The notes below the pieces were generated by a model. That model had not been told where the DNA came from. It saw only the letters and a list, made by a program, of their open reading frames with translations, and searched no databases. Position numbers and translations under genes: made by a program. Shown here piece after piece: positions 10,507 to 20,613 of a stretch of DNA of 64,000 nucleotides; the stretch's first letter is position 1; each line of letters begins with the position of its first letter. This stretch comes from Acidobacteriaceae bacterium. GTDB lineage: Bacteria > Acidobacteriota > Terriglobia > Terriglobales > Acidobacteriaceae. Location of the stretch: contig PLHW01000030.1 in assembly GCA_003139095.1 (NCBI GenBank), positions 513 through 64,512 of the forward strand. Reading direction: 5' to 3'.

Positions 10507-11220
10507 TCACGCGGGATGGAGCAGCCCGCGAATCTCTTCGTGGTGGCCCTCGGCTGCCCACCCTTCCGGGGTGGAATCGAACTTGGCGTCGCGGATGGTC
10601 CGATCAGCACCGTGATGTAAAAGAAACGCGACGGTATCTTTATGACCGTTGATGGCGGCCCAGTGCAGGGCGGTGCCGCCGAAGACGCCTTTCGCGTTGA
10701 CGCTGGCCCCGCGCTCGAGCAGTAGCGCAGCAACCGCCGTGTGGCCATTTCGGCAGGCGCAGTAGAAGAGGTGGGAGATCACGTCGCCCCGCATGCGGGC
10801 AGAATCGGCGACCCAGTGATCGTCGGGTTGGGCGGGGGCCGGCGCGACTAGGGACGCGAGGGGAACGCCTGAATCGAGAAAGTTGCGGACTAAGTCCATT
10901 TTCCCGAGACTTGCCGCATTCACGAGGTTCATCCCGCGGGCACCGCGTGCCAGGAGCAGATCGGCAACTTTTGTGCTCCCCATAGTGGCCGCCCAGTCGA
11001 GCGGCGTGGCACCCCAGGATGTTGTCGCATCGAGGTCGGCGCCCGCGTTTAGCAGCGTCTCGGCGACGTCGTCGTGATCGTGTTCGGCGGCCCAATGGAG
11101 CGGCGTCTTGAGGTGGTCGTCGGTGTCATGCACGAGGCGAGGATCGTCGCTCAGGAGACGCTTGACGGTCGACACGTCTCCGTCTTGGGCGGCTCGGAGG
11201 ATGGCGGCTGCGCCGTTCAT
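10507..11220 (-). CDS. ankyrin repeat protein
   Basis: Repeats such as LKTPLHWAAEHDHDDVAETLLNAGADLDATTSWGATPLDWAA and GTALHWAAINGHKDTVAFLLHHGAD. Confidence 0.9.
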   Translation of the reverse strand: MNGAAAILRAAQDGDVSTVKRLLSDDPRLVHDTDDHLKTPLHWAAEHDHDDVAETLLNAGADLDATTSWGATPLDWAATMGSTKVADLLLARGARGMNLVNAASLGKMDLVRNFLDSGVPLASLVAPAPAQPDDHWVADSARMRGDVISHLFYCACRNGHTAVAALLLERGASVNAKGVFGGTALHWAAINGHKDTVAFLLHHGADRTIRDAKFDSTPEGWAAEGHHEEIRGLLHPA

Positions 11221-11369
11221 GGGCGTCTACGACGGAGAACCTTATCATAGATCGCGCCTTCGTCCCCAGGGGGAAAGCTCTCATTTCTCCAAGCCGAAAT
11301 GGTATGACTAAAGCCATGCCCTACCCGAAACCAATCTGGTGAAACACACTTTGCGGCCAGGACCAAGAA

Positions 11370-11395
11370 AAAGGCCACCGCTGGGGGTGGCCTTT
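11370..11395 (-). terminator. intrinsic terminator of rpsA
   Basis: On the minus strand AAAGGCCACC-CCCAGC-GGTGGCCTTTTTC: 10 bp stem plus T-run shortly after the rpsA stop. Confidence 0.85.
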
Positions 11396-11422
11396 AAATA
11401 TCTCGATGTTAATAAGTAGAAG

Positions 11423-13435
11423 TTAGTTGCTGTCGCCGCCGGCGCGTTTCCAGGAGATGAGGTCGCCGATGGTTGTGCTGGTTGACGAGGAGGACGCCGG
11501 GTGCTTGTAGTGTTCCACTTCCTGGCGCGAGGCTTCTTCGCCTACGGCTTTGATGCTCAGGCCGACCTTTTTCTCTTCCTGGTTCATCTTGATGATCTTG
11601 AAGTCGAACTCACTGCCCGGCTCAAGATGCATGGGCTGTCCGTTGCCATCGACGGCTTCGGAGTTGTGGCAGAGACCTTCGACGCCTTCGGCAATTTCTA
11701 CGAAGGATCCAAAGGTGGCAACGCGCAGGACCTTGCCGTGCACGATGTCGCCGACGCGATGCTTGGTGAAGAATGCATCCCAAACGTCGGGCTGCATCTG
11801 CTTGACGCCGAGAGAAAGGCGGCGCTTATCGGGCTCGATGGCGAGAATGACGGCTTTGACGCGGTCTCCTTTTTTGAGGACTTCGGAGGGATGCTTGACG
11901 CGCGTGGTCCAGCTCAGATTGCTGACGTGGACGAGGCCGTCGATGCCGTCTTCGATTTCGATGAAGGCGCCGAACTCGGTTAAGTTGCGGACGCGGCCTT
12001 CGACGGTTGCACCGACGGGATACTTATCGTGCAGCGTGTCCCAGGGATTGGCGGCGAGCTGGCGCATGCCGAGCGAGATGCGGCGCTCGGTGGGATTGAC
12101 GCTGATGACGACGCAATCGACCTCGTCGCCGACGTTGACGAGCTTGGAGGGATGCTTCATGCGCTTGGACCAAGTCATCTCGCTGACGTGGACGAGGCCT
12201 TCGATGCCCTGTTCGAGTTCGACGAATGCGCCGTAGTCGGTGACGCTGATGACGCGGCCGTGAACGTGCGCGCCCACGGGATAGCGATGTTCGGCATCGA
12301 GCCAGGGATCGGGCGTGAGCTGCTTGAAGCCGAGGGAGACGCGCTGCTTGTCTTTGTCGTACTTGAGGACCTTGACCTGAATCTGGTCGCCGACGTTGAC
12401 GAGGTCGCGGGGGTGCGTGAGGCGACCCCATGACATGTCGGTGATGTGGAGCAGGCCATCGATGCCGCCCATATCGACGAAAGCGCCGTACTCGGTGAGA
12501 TTCTTGACGATGCCGGTGAGGATGGCGCCCTCTTCGAGATGCTCGAGGGTCTTGCCGCGCTTTTCGGACTGCTCTTCTTCGAGAAGCTGTTTGCGCGAGA
12601 CGACGATGTTGCCGCGCTTTTTGTTGAGCTTGATGATAGCGACTTCGATGGTCTGGCCCTTCATGCCGTCGAGATTGCGGATGGGCCGGAGATCGACCTG
12701 GGAGCCGGGGAGGAAGGCGCGGGCGCCGTTGATATCGACGGTGAGGCCGCCCTTGATGCGCTCGACGACCACGCCCTTGATGGGCTTTTTCTCGTTGTGG
12801 GCGCGCTCAATGTCGTCCCAGGCGCGAAGGCGCTGAGCCTTCTGGTGGGAGAGCTTGGGGTAACCGTCTTCGGTCTCACCCTTCTCGCGCATGACGTCGA
12901 TTTCGTCGCCGGACTTGAAGCGGGGCTGGCCCTCGTGATCGAGGACTTCGGCGATGGGCACCATGCCTTCAGACTTGGCGCCGATATCGACGACGACGTG
13001 GGTGGCCGTCAGCTTGACCACGGTGCCTTTGATCACGTGGTCATCGCCGACCGATTCTTCGGTCTCGGTGGTGAAGTTTTCGAGGGCGGCGGCAAAGTCG
13101 TCGCTGGCGGCGGGGGGTTCGGGCGCGGGGGCCGGAACCGGCGCGGTCGTCGAACTTTGGTGACTGGCAGGCTCGGGAGCGGCCGAAGCTTCAACAGCCG
13201 GGGCCGCGGGGGCTGGAGCCTCGGGAGCGACGGCGGCGGGCGCAGTGTCGGGTGCGGCAGTATCGGGAGCGACGGCGTCGGTTGCGGCGGAAGCTTGCGC
13301 GTCCGCGGGAGAAGGTTGTGCGGGTTCGGGAGCGTCGAGGACGGCCGATCCGCCATTGTGCGTGTCGTGTTCAGGGTTCATGGTTTCGAGGGTGGAATCA
13401 GAGTTACCAGCGGTGTTGTCGTCGTGCAAAGTCAT
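11423..13435 (-). CDS. rpsA: 30S ribosomal protein S1 with long Ala/Pro-rich N-terminal extension
   Basis: Six S1 motifs, e.g. GIVKNLTEYGAFVDMGGIDGLLHITDMSWGR, GRVISVTDYGAFVELEQGIEGLVHVSEMTW; start at MTLHDDN. Confidence 0.93.
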   Translation of the reverse strand: MTLHDDNTAGNSDSTLETMNPEHDTHNGGSAVLDAPEPAQPSPADAQASAATDAVAPDTAAPDTAPAAVAPEAPAPAAPAVEASAAPEPASHQSSTTAPVPAPAPEPPAASDDFAAALENFTTETEESVGDDHVIKGTVVKLTATHVVVDIGAKSEGMVPIAEVLDHEGQPRFKSGDEIDVMREKGETEDGYPKLSHQKAQRLRAWDDIERAHNEKKPIKGVVVERIKGGLTVDINGARAFLPGSQVDLRPIRNLDGMKGQTIEVAIIKLNKKRGNIVVSRKQLLEEEQSEKRGKTLEHLEEGAILTGIVKNLTEYGAFVDMGGIDGLLHITDMSWGRLTHPRDLVNVGDQIQVKVLKYDKDKQRVSLGFKQLTPDPWLDAEHRYPVGAHVHGRVISVTDYGAFVELEQGIEGLVHVSEMTWSKRMKHPSKLVNVGDEVDCVVISVNPTERRISLGMRQLAANPWDTLHDKYPVGATVEGRVRNLTEFGAFIEIEDGIDGLVHVSNLSWTTRVKHPSEVLKKGDRVKAVILAIEPDKRRLSLGVKQMQPDVWDAFFTKHRVGDIVHGKVLRVATFGSFVEIAEGVEGLCHNSEAVDGNGQPMHLEPGSEFDFKIIKMNQEEKKVGLSIKAVGEEASRQEVEHYKHPASSSSTSTTIGDLISWKRAGGDSN

Positions 13436-13676
13436 AGCCTCAGTGCCACGCACGCAGGGCGTGACGAATGCGGGACGGTGTGTAGCGGACTGCTGGCGTG
13501 GTCTTCAGGTTGTGTTGAGGGCGCCCTGGCGGACGACCCTTAGAACAATTCCAGCTGCCGGAACGTCGAAGCGAACCCGCGTCCAATGGGGACTCTTTGA
13601 CTATAACAACCGTGTGGGAATAGGTCAAACGCGATTGTGGGCAGGGGGCGAAAATTTACCGGGGAGTCATAGTTGC

Positions 13677-13753
13677 AGCTTTGAGCTTCGAGCTACGAGC
13701 TCCGAGCAAACCATGACGTTGCGGCCTCATAGTTTGCGGCTCACAGCTCAGAG
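13677..13753. repeat. period-7 repeat (AGCTNYG)n with partial inverted counterpart
   Basis: AGCTTTG AGCTTCG AGCTACG AGCTCCG AGC ... catagtttgcggctcacagctcagag. Confidence 0.6.
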
Positions 13754-13777
13754 GTGATTTCTGCTAACCTCGCGGGC

Positions 13778-14260
13778 ATGGATTATCTGTGGACTCCCTG
13801 GCGGTATGCGTATGTGACTGGGGCTGAGGCGGCGGTGGGCTGCATTTTTTGCGAGGCGCCGAAGCAGAGCGATGAGCAGGCGCGCATCGTTTACCGCGGG
13901 ACGCATTGCTTCGTCATTCTGAATACGTATCCGTATACGAATGGGCACGTGATGATCGTTCCGTACGCACACTTGGACGAGTTGCGGAAACTGCCGGTGG
14001 ATGCGGCGCACGAGATGATGGACTTGACGCAGCGTATGGAGGGAGTGCTGCGGACGCTGTATCGGCCGGACGGGCTGAATTTGGGAATGAACATTGGGAA
14101 GGCAGCGGGGGCGGGCGTGGGGGGACACGTTCATATGCACGTTTTGCCGAGGTGGGTGGCGGACGCGAATTTTATGAGCGTGGTGGGCGAGACGCGGGTG
14201 CTGCCGGAGTCGCTGGAGGTGACGTGGAGGAGGATTCGGGGAGAGATGGGGAATTTGTAA
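13778..14260 (+). CDS. HIT family protein
   Basis: GHVHMHVLPRW histidine triad; start MDYLWTPWR. Confidence 0.93.
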   Translation: MDYLWTPWRYAYVTGAEAAVGCIFCEAPKQSDEQARIVYRGTHCFVILNTYPYTNGHVMIVPYAHLDELRKLPVDAAHEMMDLTQRMEGVLRTLYRPDGLNLGMNIGKAAGAGVGGHVHMHVLPRWVADANFMSVVGETRVLPESLEVTWRRIRGEMGNL

Positions 14261-14287
14261 TTGTGGATTTGTAATTTGTAATTGCAG
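14253..14287. repeat. five period-7 units ATTTGTA-like
   Basis: ATTTGTA ATTGTGG ATTTGTA ATTTGTA ATTGCAG overlapping the HIT gene stop. Confidence 0.7.
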
Positions 14288-14423
14288 GTCGAGGGCTTAC
14301 TTCTTCTCCGCGGGTTCCCGCGGCTTTTGACGGATTTTCTCTTCATTCTTTTTCATGATTTTTTTGACGCCGTGATTCTTCTCCTGCGGAGGGTCGGCGT
14401 CGATTCGCTTTGAATGAAGTTCT

Positions 14424-15617
14424 TTAATCGCCTACCAGTTCGATTTCGGCGGAGTCGAGTTCATCGGTGGGGCGGCTGCTTTGGCGGGCCAGCCATAGGC
14501 TGACTAGAGAGACACCGGCGAAGAGGGTGACGCAGCCCGGCCATTTTTTCCAATTCCAAAACCAATCGGTGAGGGTGGCGCCGAGGCTGCCGCCGAGATA
14601 GTAGAAGGTGACGTAGAGACCGGCGGCGGAGGAGCGAGCGCGGCCGGCGATGGCTCCGGTTTGCACGGAGGCGGCGGCCTGGGCGACGAACATTCCGGAA
14701 GAAAAAATGGCGAGGCCGACGATGACGATGGGGAGGGAGGCGACGAGAGTGAGCAGAAGGCCGGCGATCATCATGGAGCAATAGAGAAATGAAGTGGAGC
14801 GGAAACCGAAGCGGTCGAGGAAATGGCCTGCCTGCGGAGTGATGACGACTCCGAGGAGATAGACGAAGAAGATGCTGCCGAGTTGCGCGGAGTTGAGATG
14901 GAAGGGCGCGGCGGCGAGATAAAAGTTGGCGTAGGTAAAGCATCCGACGAGCGCGAAGAGAGCGGCGGCGCCCATGCCAAAATTGGCGAGCAGGCGCGGA
15001 TTGCGGAGGTGCTGGGCGGCGTCCTTGAGAACCTGGCGGAGGTGCTCGGCGCGAACAAAATTTTTGGCGAGGGGGAGCCACGCGCGGACGAGGATGGCGC
15101 CGACGAAGTTGAGGGCGGCGAGCACGACAAACGTGGCGCGCCAATTCCAGTGGGCGGCGACCATGCCGGAGAGGAAGCGGCCAAGGAATCCTCCGAGCAC
15201 GGTGCCGGCGACGTAGGAGGACATGGCGCGGCCGACGCCGCGTCCGGCCCACTCTTCATTGACATAGGCGAGCATGACCGCGATGACGCCGGGGACGAAG
15301 ATGCCCTGGGCGAAGCGCCAGAAGATGAGGGCGCGCAGAGTCTGCGAGGTGGCGGCGAGGGCGGTGGGGATGGTGAGGAGAAAAAGCGAGGGGACGATTA
15401 CTTTTTTGCGGCCACGACGTTCGGCGATCATGCCGATGAAAGGAGCGGTGATGGCGGTGGCGAAGATGGTGGCGCTGACGGTGAAACTGACTTGGAGTTC
15501 GGAGGCGTGAAAGACCTGGCGCAGGAGCGGCAGCAACGGCTGGGTGCTGTAGACGCTGAGAAATGTACACATGCCGGCCAACATGGAGGCGGCGATCGGC
15601 TTGTCGAATTTGGGCAA
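14424..15617 (-). CDS. MFS transporter
   Basis: About 12 hydrophobic segments; PFIGMIAERRGRKKVIVPSL motif A. Confidence 0.9.
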   Translation of the reverse strand: MPKFDKPIAASMLAGMCTFLSVYSTQPLLPLLRQVFHASELQVSFTVSATIFATAITAPFIGMIAERRGRKKVIVPSLFLLTIPTALAATSQTLRALIFWRFAQGIFVPGVIAVMLAYVNEEWAGRGVGRAMSSYVAGTVLGGFLGRFLSGMVAAHWNWRATFVVLAALNFVGAILVRAWLPLAKNFVRAEHLRQVLKDAAQHLRNPRLLANFGMGAAALFALVGCFTYANFYLAAAPFHLNSAQLGSIFFVYLLGVVITPQAGHFLDRFGFRSTSFLYCSMMIAGLLLTLVASLPIVIVGLAIFSSGMFVAQAAASVQTGAIAGRARSSAAGLYVTFYYLGGSLGATLTDWFWNWKKWPGCVTLFAGVSLVSLWLARQSSRPTDELDSAEIELVGD

Positions 15618-15668
15618 GAAGGATGGACCTGAGAATTCGATGATACGCGAGGCGATTTTTGCCGAGTT

Positions 15669-17933
15669 TTATTTCGCGGGCATCTCGCGATCGAAAAATT
15701 CGGCGGTGGCGGTGTAGGCGCGCAGCCAACTTCTCCAGAGGAGAAAGCCGTGGACTTCGTCGGGGAAGACGAGTTGTTCGACGTGAACTTTTTGGGCGCG
15801 GAGACGCTGGAGCAGATCGACGGTTTGCGAGAAGGGGACGTTGCGGTCGTCGTCGCCCTGGATGAGAAGGACGGGCGAACGCCAGGTGGAGATGGCGGCG
15901 TCGGGCGAAGATTGGAAGGCGAGCTTCATGGCGGCGTCGTAGTCGGGAGCATCTTTCGGGTACTCGTCCTGGGTGGACCAATCGTGAACGCCGTGGAGGT
16001 CGACGCCAGCGGCGAAGAGCTCGGAGTTGTGGGCGAGGCCCATGGCGGTGAGGTAGCCGCCGTAAGAGCCGCCCCAGAGGCCGATGCGCGCGGGATCGAC
16101 GGTGGGGAGGGTCTGGAGAAATTTTCCGGCGGCGACGATGTCTTTGTATTCGGCACCGCCGCGCCAGCCGCCGTCGGCGGGCTCGCGGAAATGGCGGCCG
16201 TACATGATTCCGGTGCGGTAGTTGACGGCGAGAACGACATAGCCGCGGCTGGCGAGGTACTGATTCATGGCGTAGGCATTGTGGTAGTAGTCCATGTAAT
16301 GGAAGCCGAGCATCATCTGGCGGACGGAGCCGCCGTGAATAAAGATGAGAGCGGGGCGGCGTTCCGAGCCGTGTGGGTTCGGCTCAAATAATTGGCCGTG
16401 GATCTCCCAACCATCTTCGGCTTTGAAGATGACTTGCTTAGGTGTGACGAGTTTGGCGGAGGGGAAGCTGGCGGGGAGCGCGGTTTTGGCGATCATTTCT
16501 CGGGCGTGCGCGGTGACGACATACGGCATGGCGGGCGAAGTGGCGGTGGAGCCTAGGCAGACGAGTTTGCCGGCGACTTCGACGGGAGACCACTCCATGG
16601 TTGCGCCGGAGGTGAGGGGCTGAGGCGGGCCGCCCTCGACGCTGACTTGCCAGAGATGACGGCGGTCGATGTCGGCGGGATCGGCGGTTGCCTGATTCGA
16701 CGAGTAGATGACGGAGTTTTTGTCGGCGCTAAGGGTGACGTCTTCGGTCTCGAAATTTCCGGCAGTGAGGAGAGCGGGCGCGCCGCCATTGGTGGAGACG
16801 GAGTAGAGATGATTCCACCCCTCCTGCTCCGAGGAGAAGACGATGCGATTTTTGGCGGCGAATTGAAACGAGGCTTCGGACGTGAGTTCGGGGAGAGAGT
16901 CGTCGAGGGCGGGGCCGCTGTGCCAGATTTCGCGGGCGGAATCTTTGGCGAGATCGTAGACCCAGATGGACCAGGGGAGCGGAGTTTGCGGAATGAGCGG
17001 CTGCTTCATGCGCTTGCCGCCGAGGCGGACGAAGGCGAGTTGGGAACCGTCGGGCGACCATCGCGGGGCGAGATCGCGGTCGGCGGTGGGCGAGAGGTAG
17101 TGAAGAGATTGGGCGGCGAAGTCGTAGAGGACGATGAAGCTGTGATCGCCGCGATCGCTGACGAAGGCGATTTTCTTGGAGTCGGGCGACCAGCGAGGCT
17201 CGGAGTTGTCGCCGCGGGCGGAGGTGAGCGGGCGGGCGTTGGCGGCGGCGCTTTCCTTTGCGGGGGCGTTGGCGGGGACAGCCTTGTCGAAGACCTCTTT
17301 GGAGGGCCTAGGGATTTCGTCGCCGGAGATGGAAGCGATCCAGATCTGCTTTTTTGCAGCCCAGAGGGCGAACTTGCCATTGGGGGAGATCTGAATGTCC
17401 TCGCATCCCTCGCTGTCGCAACCGAGTTCGCCGAGGAGGCGGGGAGCGGCGTGATCGACGTCGGCGGCCCAGACTTGCTGGAGCGGCTTTTCGACGGTGC
17501 TGGTGGGGTTGGCGACCTCGCCGGAGCGATTGACCTCGCTGCCGCGTGCGTAGACGACGGTGCGGCCGTCGGGCGTGAGCTTGAGCGAGGCGATGGGCAT
17601 GCCGTCGTCGCCGGTGTAGTGCGTGAGTTGGCGCGCGTCGAAATTGGGGGCGTCAGCGATCCAGACGTTACGAGAGCCTTTGGCGGCGAAGACCCAGGCG
17701 ATTCTGCCAGAGTGATCGGCGGCCACGAGATTGGTTGGGAAGGGCGAGCTGAGGATTTGCTCGAGGGTGAAGGCGCCCACATTTGACTGCGCGGTACATT
17801 GCGAAGTCTGTGTCAACAAGAAAGAGAAACAAAACAGGAAACAGAAGAAAACGCGCGAGGAGAAGTTGCGGTCAGCCATGCGCGGCAGAGTACGTGAAAT
17901 GGATGAAGATGGCAACCGGGTGGCACGATTCAA
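15669..17933 (-). CDS. S9 family peptidase (prolyl oligopeptidase/DPP-like) with TolB-like propeller
   Basis: GLWGGSYGGYLTAMGL nucleophile elbow, LLIQGDDDRNVPF, PDEVHGF; WSPDG/WSPDSKKIAFVSDR repeats. Confidence 0.92.
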   Translation of the reverse strand: MNRATRLPSSSISRTLPRMADRNFSSRVFFCFLFCFSFLLTQTSQCTAQSNVGAFTLEQILSSPFPTNLVAADHSGRIAWVFAAKGSRNVWIADAPNFDARQLTHYTGDDGMPIASLKLTPDGRTVVYARGSEVNRSGEVANPTSTVEKPLQQVWAADVDHAAPRLLGELGCDSEGCEDIQISPNGKFALWAAKKQIWIASISGDEIPRPSKEVFDKAVPANAPAKESAAANARPLTSARGDNSEPRWSPDSKKIAFVSDRGDHSFIVLYDFAAQSLHYLSPTADRDLAPRWSPDGSQLAFVRLGGKRMKQPLIPQTPLPWSIWVYDLAKDSAREIWHSGPALDDSLPELTSEASFQFAAKNRIVFSSEQEGWNHLYSVSTNGGAPALLTAGNFETEDVTLSADKNSVIYSSNQATADPADIDRRHLWQVSVEGGPPQPLTSGATMEWSPVEVAGKLVCLGSTATSPAMPYVVTAHAREMIAKTALPASFPSAKLVTPKQVIFKAEDGWEIHGQLFEPNPHGSERRPALIFIHGGSVRQMMLGFHYMDYYHNAYAMNQYLASRGYVVLAVNYRTGIMYGRHFREPADGGWRGGAEYKDIVAAGKFLQTLPTVDPARIGLWGGSYGGYLTAMGLAHNSELFAAGVDLHGVHDWSTQDEYPKDAPDYDAAMKLAFQSSPDAAISTWRSPVLLIQGDDDRNVPFSQTVDLLQRLRAQKVHVEQLVFPDEVHGFLLWRSWLRAYTATAEFFDREMPAK

Positions 17934-17960
17934 GCGACCAGCAAGATGGAAGCGAAGGTT

Positions 17961-19025
17961 CTAGGAGGCGACGGCGGCGGTGGCCTGCCGGATTGGGAGC
18001 GTGACCGAGAAGGTTGTGCCCTTGCCGGTGCTGCTTTGGACTTCGATGCGTCCGTGGTGCTCTTCGACAATGCGGCGGGCGAGCGAGAGGCCGAGGCCGG
18101 TGCCGTTGCCTTTGGTGGTGTAAAACGGGCGGAAGATGTTGGGAAGATGCTCGGCGGGAATGCCGCGGCCGGTGTCAGAGACGGTGATGACGGCGTCATC
18201 GCCATCTTCCCTGGCAAACAAACCGACGCGCACCGTGCCCGAGCCTTCGATGGCCTGCACGGAATTGAGCAGCAGATTGAGCAGCACCTGATGCATCTGA
18301 TCGCTGTCGTGATCGACTTCGAGCAAATCCGGTGAGGGCGTGAATTCGATTTTGATGGGCTTGGAGAGGACCTGCTGGCGCGCCAGCATAACGGCATGTT
18401 CAATGGTTGTGTTCAGGTCGCTGGGGCGCATTTCGGAGGCGCGGGGTCGCGCGGTGCCGAGCAGATCGGTGAGAATGCGATTGATCTGCGCGATCTCTTC
18501 GCGGACATCTTTTACGACGGCTTTTGCAGGACTGGAGGCCGGGAGGTCGCGTCCGACGATCTCGATGACGCCGGCGATTCCGGCGAGAGGATTACGAATT
18601 TCGTGGGCCAGTCCGGTGGCGAGTTCGCCGAGGGTGGCAAAGTGCTCGGCGCGCGACATCTGGGTGCGGTGAAGATGTTCGATCTCCTCGCGGCTTTCGC
18701 GCAGTTGCTGAACCATCAGGTTGAAATTGCGGCCCAGATCTCCGATCTCGTCGTTTCTTTTGGCGAAGCCGACGGAGGCGGTGAGATCGCCGTCGCCGAC
18801 CTTTTCCATTTGCTCCTGCAATTCAATAACGGGAGATTGGAAGGTGCGAACGAGGACGACAATGACGACGCCGCAAATGGCGACGGCGCCGGAGCCGGCG
18901 ATCAATAAAACGCGATGACGCTCGGTGTCTTGCAGGGAAACGGTGGCGAGCAGGAAGAGCAGCATGCCGTTCAGGAGAACGACGGCGACCGGCCAGAGGG
19001 CTTTGAGCTGCCAATTGACCCGCAT
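17961..19025 (-). CDS. sensor histidine kinase (HAMP-HisKA-HATPase)
   Basis: LGELATGLAHEIRNPLAGI H-box, NLLLNSVQAI N-box, DTGRGIPAE G-box; start MRVNWQ. Confidence 0.92.
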   Translation of the reverse strand: MRVNWQLKALWPVAVVLLNGMLLFLLATVSLQDTERHRVLLIAGSGAVAICGVVIVVLVRTFQSPVIELQEQMEKVGDGDLTASVGFAKRNDEIGDLGRNFNLMVQQLRESREEIEHLHRTQMSRAEHFATLGELATGLAHEIRNPLAGIAGVIEIVGRDLPASSPAKAVVKDVREEIAQINRILTDLLGTARPRASEMRPSDLNTTIEHAVMLARQQVLSKPIKIEFTPSPDLLEVDHDSDQMHQVLLNLLLNSVQAIEGSGTVRVGLFAREDGDDAVITVSDTGRGIPAEHLPNIFRPFYTTKGNGTGLGLSLARRIVEEHHGRIEVQSSTGKGTTFSVTLPIRQATAAVAS

Positions 19026-19180
19026 GGAAGACAATGGAACGCCTCCTCGGGCCTGACCGTCGTGACCGCTTCCGTCGCTATGTTCCAATCGCACGTAAAC
19101 TCCTACGTTTAGATCCCTGCCGTTTGCTTCCACTCAACTTAAAAACTGCGCACCAGAAACTGAGAACCGTGTTTCCGGCC

Positions 19181-20590
19181 TCATGCGTAGGCATGCAAAC
19201 CGGGAAGCAGGTACGTGACGCCGAAGAACGTGAACATGACCACGCCAAAGCCGAGAATGGCGAAGTAAGCGGCGCGGCGTCCGCGCCAGCCGCGGGTAAT
19301 GCGCATGTGCAGATAGCCCGCGTAGACGAGCCACGTAATGGCTGCCCAAGTCTCTTTCGGATCCCAGTTCCAGTACGAACCCCACGTTTGATTCGCCCAG
19401 TACGCGCCAGCGGCGATCATGAGCGTGAGGAGCGGGAAGGCGATGCAGATGGTTTTGTAAGTAATGCGGTCGAGCGTATTGGCGTCGGGCAGCAGGCGCT
19501 CAAGATCGGGCCGCCGCCACAAGAGAAGAAGATAAAGCAGCGACATGAAAATTCCGCCCACGAGGCCGGCAAGAATAAAGGGGCTGGCGGCGAGGCTGGT
19601 GGCGAAGAGTCCGTCGGCGTCGAGCGAGGGGTAGCTGCCGTTGCTGGCGCGGAGGAGGAACATGGCGAGCGTCATGATCTGGAGAAGGATGCTGATGAAG
19701 ACGGCGCGGTTGGCGATGGCGAGGAGGCTGGCATTCTTTTTCGATTGCGCCAGTGCGTACAACACGAGCGGCGCGGCGACAACCAGAAGCGCGAGCAGCA
19801 TGAGCCAGCCGAGGTCGGGAATGGTGACGAAGAGGCGGACGCCCTTGGAAAGGAAGACCTCCTGTTTGTGCTCGGAATCCCAGGCAATGAGGCTGAGGCC
19901 TCCCCATTTTTCAAAGCGCGTCAAGACGATGCTCAGGTAGATGCCGATGGTGCCGATGCTGGTGGCGGCGAGGAAGGTCTCCGTCTTCATGTTGTCCTGG
20001 ATGAGGAACATCATGGCGAGCGCAAAGCTGAGGGCGCAGGCGGCATAAGCCAGCATGGCGAGCGTAACGTGGACGTGAAGCCAGGTAGATTGCAGGGCCG
20101 GGACCAAGGGATGAACGTCGGTGCGGAGCAACTGCATGAGCACGACGCCGACGATGGCGACGGGCATGGTGACGGTGCCGATGACCTTGACGTGATATTT
20201 CTTTTCCGCAATCAGAGTGAGGACGGCGAGCGTCCAGACGAAGCTGAGCAACATCTCGTAGACGCTGGCAAAGGGAGGATGCCCGGCATCATACCAGCGA
20301 TGGGCGATAGCACCGGTATTGGCGAGCAGGCCGACCCAGGTGGCGAGCGAGGCGGCTTTTACATACGATTCGATGCCGGTGACGCCGAACCCGAGATAGA
20401 GAGCGCCGGCGCCGGCGTAGAAGATGAGGGCCGCAAAGAGCAGATTGCTCTCGCTCAAAAGGTTGCCGCTCTTCACCACATTCAGAAACGCCAGGAAGAG
20501 CAGGAAGGCGATTCCGAGGCCCACGAAGACGATCAGCGTTGTGCCGGTCGTTGCCGGCTGCGGACGCTGTTCTGTGTTCACTTGCGACAT
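19181..20590 (-). CDS. ccsA: cytochrome c biogenesis protein CcsA/ResC (System II)
   Basis: [31 protein letters not shown]-type haem-handling motif, many TM helices. Confidence 0.95.
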   Translation of the reverse strand: MSQVNTEQRPQPATTGTTLIVFVGLGIAFLLFLAFLNVVKSGNLLSESNLLFAALIFYAGAGALYLGFGVTGIESYVKAASLATWVGLLANTGAIAHRWYDAGHPPFASVYEMLLSFVWTLAVLTLIAEKKYHVKVIGTVTMPVAIVGVVLMQLLRTDVHPLVPALQSTWLHVHVTLAMLAYAACALSFALAMMFLIQDNMKTETFLAATSIGTIGIYLSIVLTRFEKWGGLSLIAWDSEHKQEVFLSKGVRLFVTIPDLGWLMLLALLVVAAPLVLYALAQSKKNASLLAIANRAVFISILLQIMTLAMFLLRASNGSYPSLDADGLFATSLAASPFILAGLVGGIFMSLLYLLLLWRRPDLERLLPDANTLDRITYKTICIAFPLLTLMIAAGAYWANQTWGSYWNWDPKETWAAITWLVYAGYLHMRITRGWRGRRAAYFAILGFGVVMFTFFGVTYLLPGLHAYA

Positions 20591-20613
20591 TGCTAAATCC
20601 TCCGGGCGACAGC

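Noticed and set aside
12446-13543. 365-aa plus-strand ORF opposite rpsA, with Gly-rich end
   Set aside because: Antisense of the S1 domains and Ala/Pro tail; no independent start signal or recognisable domain
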